In this document: in pieces, positions 62,212 through 64,000 of the stretch
Position numbering within the stretch: the first letter of the stretch is position 1
How the letters are laid out: each line of letters starts with the position of its first letter
Assembly (NCBI RefSeq): GCF_017094525.1
Contig: NZ_CP064788.1
Location: forward strand, 1,783,030 to 1,847,029
Direction of reading: 5' to 3'
DNA: 64,000 nt
DNA from: Halapricum desulfuricans
Lineage (GTDB): Archaea > Halobacteriota > Halobacteria > Halobacteriales > Haloarculaceae
Position numbers and translations under genes: made by a program
The notes under the pieces: model-generated
Told to the model about the DNA's origin: nothing
Seen by the model: the letters and a program-made list of their open reading frames with translations, nothing else
Databases searched by the model: none

Positions 62212-62829
62212 CTACACCCTCCGAAGATAGCGCAGCACGTACAGGAGCTGTCTCGCGTGACCCCACGCGATCGAGCGCGGCTTGTCGATCTCGCGGGTTT
62301 CGATGGGGACCTCGCCGATCCGCGCGCCGTTGGCCGTCGCTTCGAGCACGAGCGTCCCACAGGTACAGACCGTATCGAGTTCGAGATCGACCGCCAACTC
62401 ACGCCGGAGCGCCCGCAGTCCAGTCCCCGAATCGCTAACGGGTACTTTCAGTCGCGTGAGGCGGTTGAGCAACCGCTCGGACGGACGTGGAATGTGCGAG
62501 CGCGCGCCCAGCACGAGGTCCAGATCGTGCGTTTCGATCGGTTCGGCGACCCGTCGCACGTCTTCCGGTCGGTGCTCGCCGTCGGCGTCGTAGGTCACCA
62601 CGACCCCGGTCTCGGCCTCCCGGAAGCCGCGTTTCAGCGCCGCGATGTATCCCCGGTTGGTCGGCTGTTCGACGACTGTCGCGCCCGCGTCGCGGGCCTC
62701 GCTTGCCGTTCCGTCGGTCGATCCGTCGTCGACGACCAGCACCTCGTGGTCCCCGACCAGTTCGTCGACGACTACCCCGATCCGCCCCGCCTCGTTGTGG
62801 GCGGGCACGACGACTGTCACGTCTCGCAT
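62212..62829 (-). CDS. Family 2 glycosyltransferase
   Basis: A 205-aa GT-A fold transferase: TVVVPAHNEAGRIGVVVDEL, LVVDDGSTDGT and the DxD region TYDADGEH. RGYIAALKRGF also suits polyprenyl-phosphate-sugar synthases of the DPM1 kind. It has no membrane helix. The donor and acceptor are unknown. It abuts the cheF stop (62211/62212) as a convergent gene. Confidence 0.87.
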   Translation of the reverse strand: MRDVTVVVPAHNEAGRIGVVVDELVGDHEVLVVDDGSTDGTASEARDAGATVVEQPTNRGYIAALKRGFREAETGVVVTYDADGEHRPEDVRRVAEPIETHDLDLVLGARSHIPRPSERLLNRLTRLKVPVSDSGTGLRALRRELAVDLELDTVCTCGTLVLEATANGARIGEVPIETREIDKPRSIAWGHARQLLYVLRYLRRV

Positions 62830-62916
62830 GCTCGGGCGTACTCGTTGTCGGCCCCTGATAGTGGCGATTTGCCCCGGGAGTCGCGGCTTTATCTTCCCGG
62901 GCGGTCAAGCAGGGAT

Positions 62917-63075
62917 ATGCCCGCAACGCTCGAGGTCGCCTGCGAGAACGACGACTGTGAACTTGACATGTTCGAGTTGCACTACACTTACGATATGCCC
63001 GACGACGTGGGCGTCTCGGATTTCCAGTGTCCGTACTGCGGCCGAACCGACTCGCTTCGGGCGATTGAGCTCTGA
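62917..63075 (+). CDS. 52-aa zinc-binding protein, DUF7559-like
   Basis: MPATLEVACENDDCELDMFELHYTYDMP ... CPYCGRTDSL carries two Cys pairs typical of a small zinc finger. It resembles a conserved haloarchaeal family (DUF7559). It is shorter than most gene-calling limits, but the motif and codon use are good. Confidence 0.75.
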   Translation: MPATLEVACENDDCELDMFELHYTYDMPDDVGVSDFQCPYCGRTDSLRAIEL

Positions 63076-63101
63076 GAGTCGCCGAGGAGACTGCCCGATC
63101 G

Positions 63102-63623
63102 TTATCGGTGCTCGGCCAGCGCGTCTTCGACCGCGTCGTAGTTCGGCAGGTCGGGCCACTCGCGGGCCGCCCACGCATACTGGATCGTCCGGTCCTCGTC
63201 GACGAGAAATACTGCGGGTCGCGGCTCGCTGATCCCGGCCATCCCGTCGAGGTCGTGGACCACCCCGTATGATTCGGCGACGCCGTTCTGCGGGTCGCTG
63301 AACAGGCGATACGGAATCCCGCGATCCCCGATGAGCGTCCGGTGTTCGTACGGCGTCGAGATCGACAGCCCGACGATCGTCACGTCGTACGTCTCCTCCC
63401 ACGCCCGATCCCGGAGTTCGTTCCAGATATACGTCGCCGGGAAGCTCCCGTCCATCGGATAGAACACGAGCAGGACCGGGCCGTCGGCCGTCAACTCCGA
63501 CAGTGCGACGTCTTCCCAGTACTCCGAGCCGACGAGCGGGCGGACGAACTCCGGGGCCTGCTCGCCGACCTGTGGATGGTCCGCGTCGCCGAGGTCGACG
63601 ACGTCGAACGCCAGATCCATCAT
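63102..63623 (-). CDS. Peroxiredoxin-like redoxin lacking the peroxidatic cysteine
   Basis: A 173-aa thioredoxin-fold AhpC/TSA-like protein: VGEQAPEFVRPLVG, VLLVFYPMDGSFPATYIWNELRDR, IVGLSIST, and PAVFLVDEDRTIQYAW. At the place where peroxiredoxins have their active Cys it has FPATYIW without cysteine, so peroxidase activity is doubtful. The ATG at 63623 overlaps the stop of the glutaredoxin-like gene, which argues for a shared operon and role. Confidence 0.85.
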   Translation of the reverse strand: MMDLAFDVVDLGDADHPQVGEQAPEFVRPLVGSEYWEDVALSELTADGPVLLVFYPMDGSFPATYIWNELRDRAWEETYDVTIVGLSISTPYEHRTLIGDRGIPYRLFSDPQNGVAESYGVVHDLDGMAGISEPRPAVFLVDEDRTIQYAWAAREWPDLPNYDAVEDALAEHR

Positions 63624-63892
63624 CTCGCCTCCCCGTACGTCTGATCGAGATAGTCGACGATGTTGTCGCTCTCGGACATCGTCACGCCGGTGTTCTCGTC
63701 GACGATGGCCGGGACTGCGCGCTGACCGGTGACTCGCTTGACGACGTTGCGCTCGGAGTGCATCGGTTCCACGAAGCGCGAGCGAAACGGGAGGTCGTAC
63801 TCGTGGAGCTTTCGGACGACGCGCTCACAGAACGGGCAGGCCTGCAACCGATACAGCGTGATCGGCTCGTCGAGGCGCTCGGTGTCGCTCAT
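63620..63892 (-). CDS. Glutaredoxin-like / GST N-terminal domain protein
   Basis: A 90-aa thioredoxin-fold protein with the redox motif ACPFCERVV, the cis-Pro segment QRAVPAIVDENTG and the closing ESDNIVDYLDQTYG. It is likely a glutathione-like (in haloarchaea gamma-glutamylcysteine) dependent reductant or a GST N-domain. ATG 63892 is chosen; the upstream frame to 63946 is unlikely. It is translated just ahead of the redoxin. Confidence 0.87.
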   Translation of the reverse strand: MSDTERLDEPITLYRLQACPFCERVVRKLHEYDLPFRSRFVEPMHSERNVVKRVTGQRAVPAIVDENTGVTMSESDNIVDYLDQTYGEAR

Positions 63893-64000
63893 GCTCCGGC
63901 TTTCAGTTCGAAGACGCCTAAGCGCTGTGTTGGCGGCCGTTTTCACGGGTTGTCGTTGCGAGCGGGAGACGCGTTGCTACCACGCACAGAAATGCACACT

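Overview
The window is chromosomal DNA of a halophilic archaeon (class Halobacteria). Three things point there: high GC with strongly acidic predicted proteins, archaeal information-processing genes (aRF1 release factor, CDC48 ATPase, aMBF1, PDCD5, RtcB, GluRS of the archaeal type, HalX response regulator, CheF, A-type ATPase subunit D), and many small conserved families known essentially only from haloarchaea (DUF5788, DUF5797, DUF5809/5810, DUF6276 and similar). No tRNA, rRNA or CRISPR array was seen. Coordinates come from reading the sequence by eye; family names without a quoted motif rest on recognition, not on a search.

Left core (1-34.4 kb). A tightly overlapping DNA-metabolism run (DUF5788, PolX, Mut7-C RNase, DUF5797, orphan DNA methyltransferase) is followed by a CoA-disulfide reductase, a metallo-hydrolase and a fasciclin-domain gene broken by a 496-bp IS200/IS605-type non-autonomous element. 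Next come a GT-C glycosyltransferase-like protein, small unknowns, CDC48, enolase, a second non-autonomous element, a MinD-like ATPase, aRF1, a chemotaxis transducer, ATPase subunit D, PDCD5, GluRS, two Nudix hydrolases, citrate synthase and the Y-family polymerase dinB.

Integrated element (about 34.33-50.18 kb). It is bounded by perfect 102-bp direct repeats that are both the 5' coding part of dinB. The full dinB gene on the left now starts with 13 residues that lie inside the element. The original dinB start is stranded on the right as a 56-codon fragment. The element carries a tyrosine recombinase beside the left repeat, a candidate HUH (rolling-circle type) Rep gene with a coupled 39-aa gene, a membrane-anchored HNH protein, a zinc-ribbon/membrane-protein pair, a candidate PD-(D/E)XK nuclease, an HTH protein, and a minus-strand operon of DUF499 ATPase, short PglZ-domain protein and DUF1156 DNA methylase. 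This operon resembles the core of Pgl/BREX-type phage defence but lacks the other BREX genes. It is the best candidate here for a poorly described system.

Right core (50.2-64 kb). This holds triosephosphate isomerase, a HalX response regulator, aMBF1, a complete TnpB-only IS200/IS605 element just upstream of a lactate-utilisation (Lut) operon, a DoxX-like membrane protein, RtcB RNA ligase, a pilin-like protein, an HTH/membrane-protein pair, CheF, a GT2 glycosyltransferase, and a redoxin/glutaredoxin pair at the right edge.
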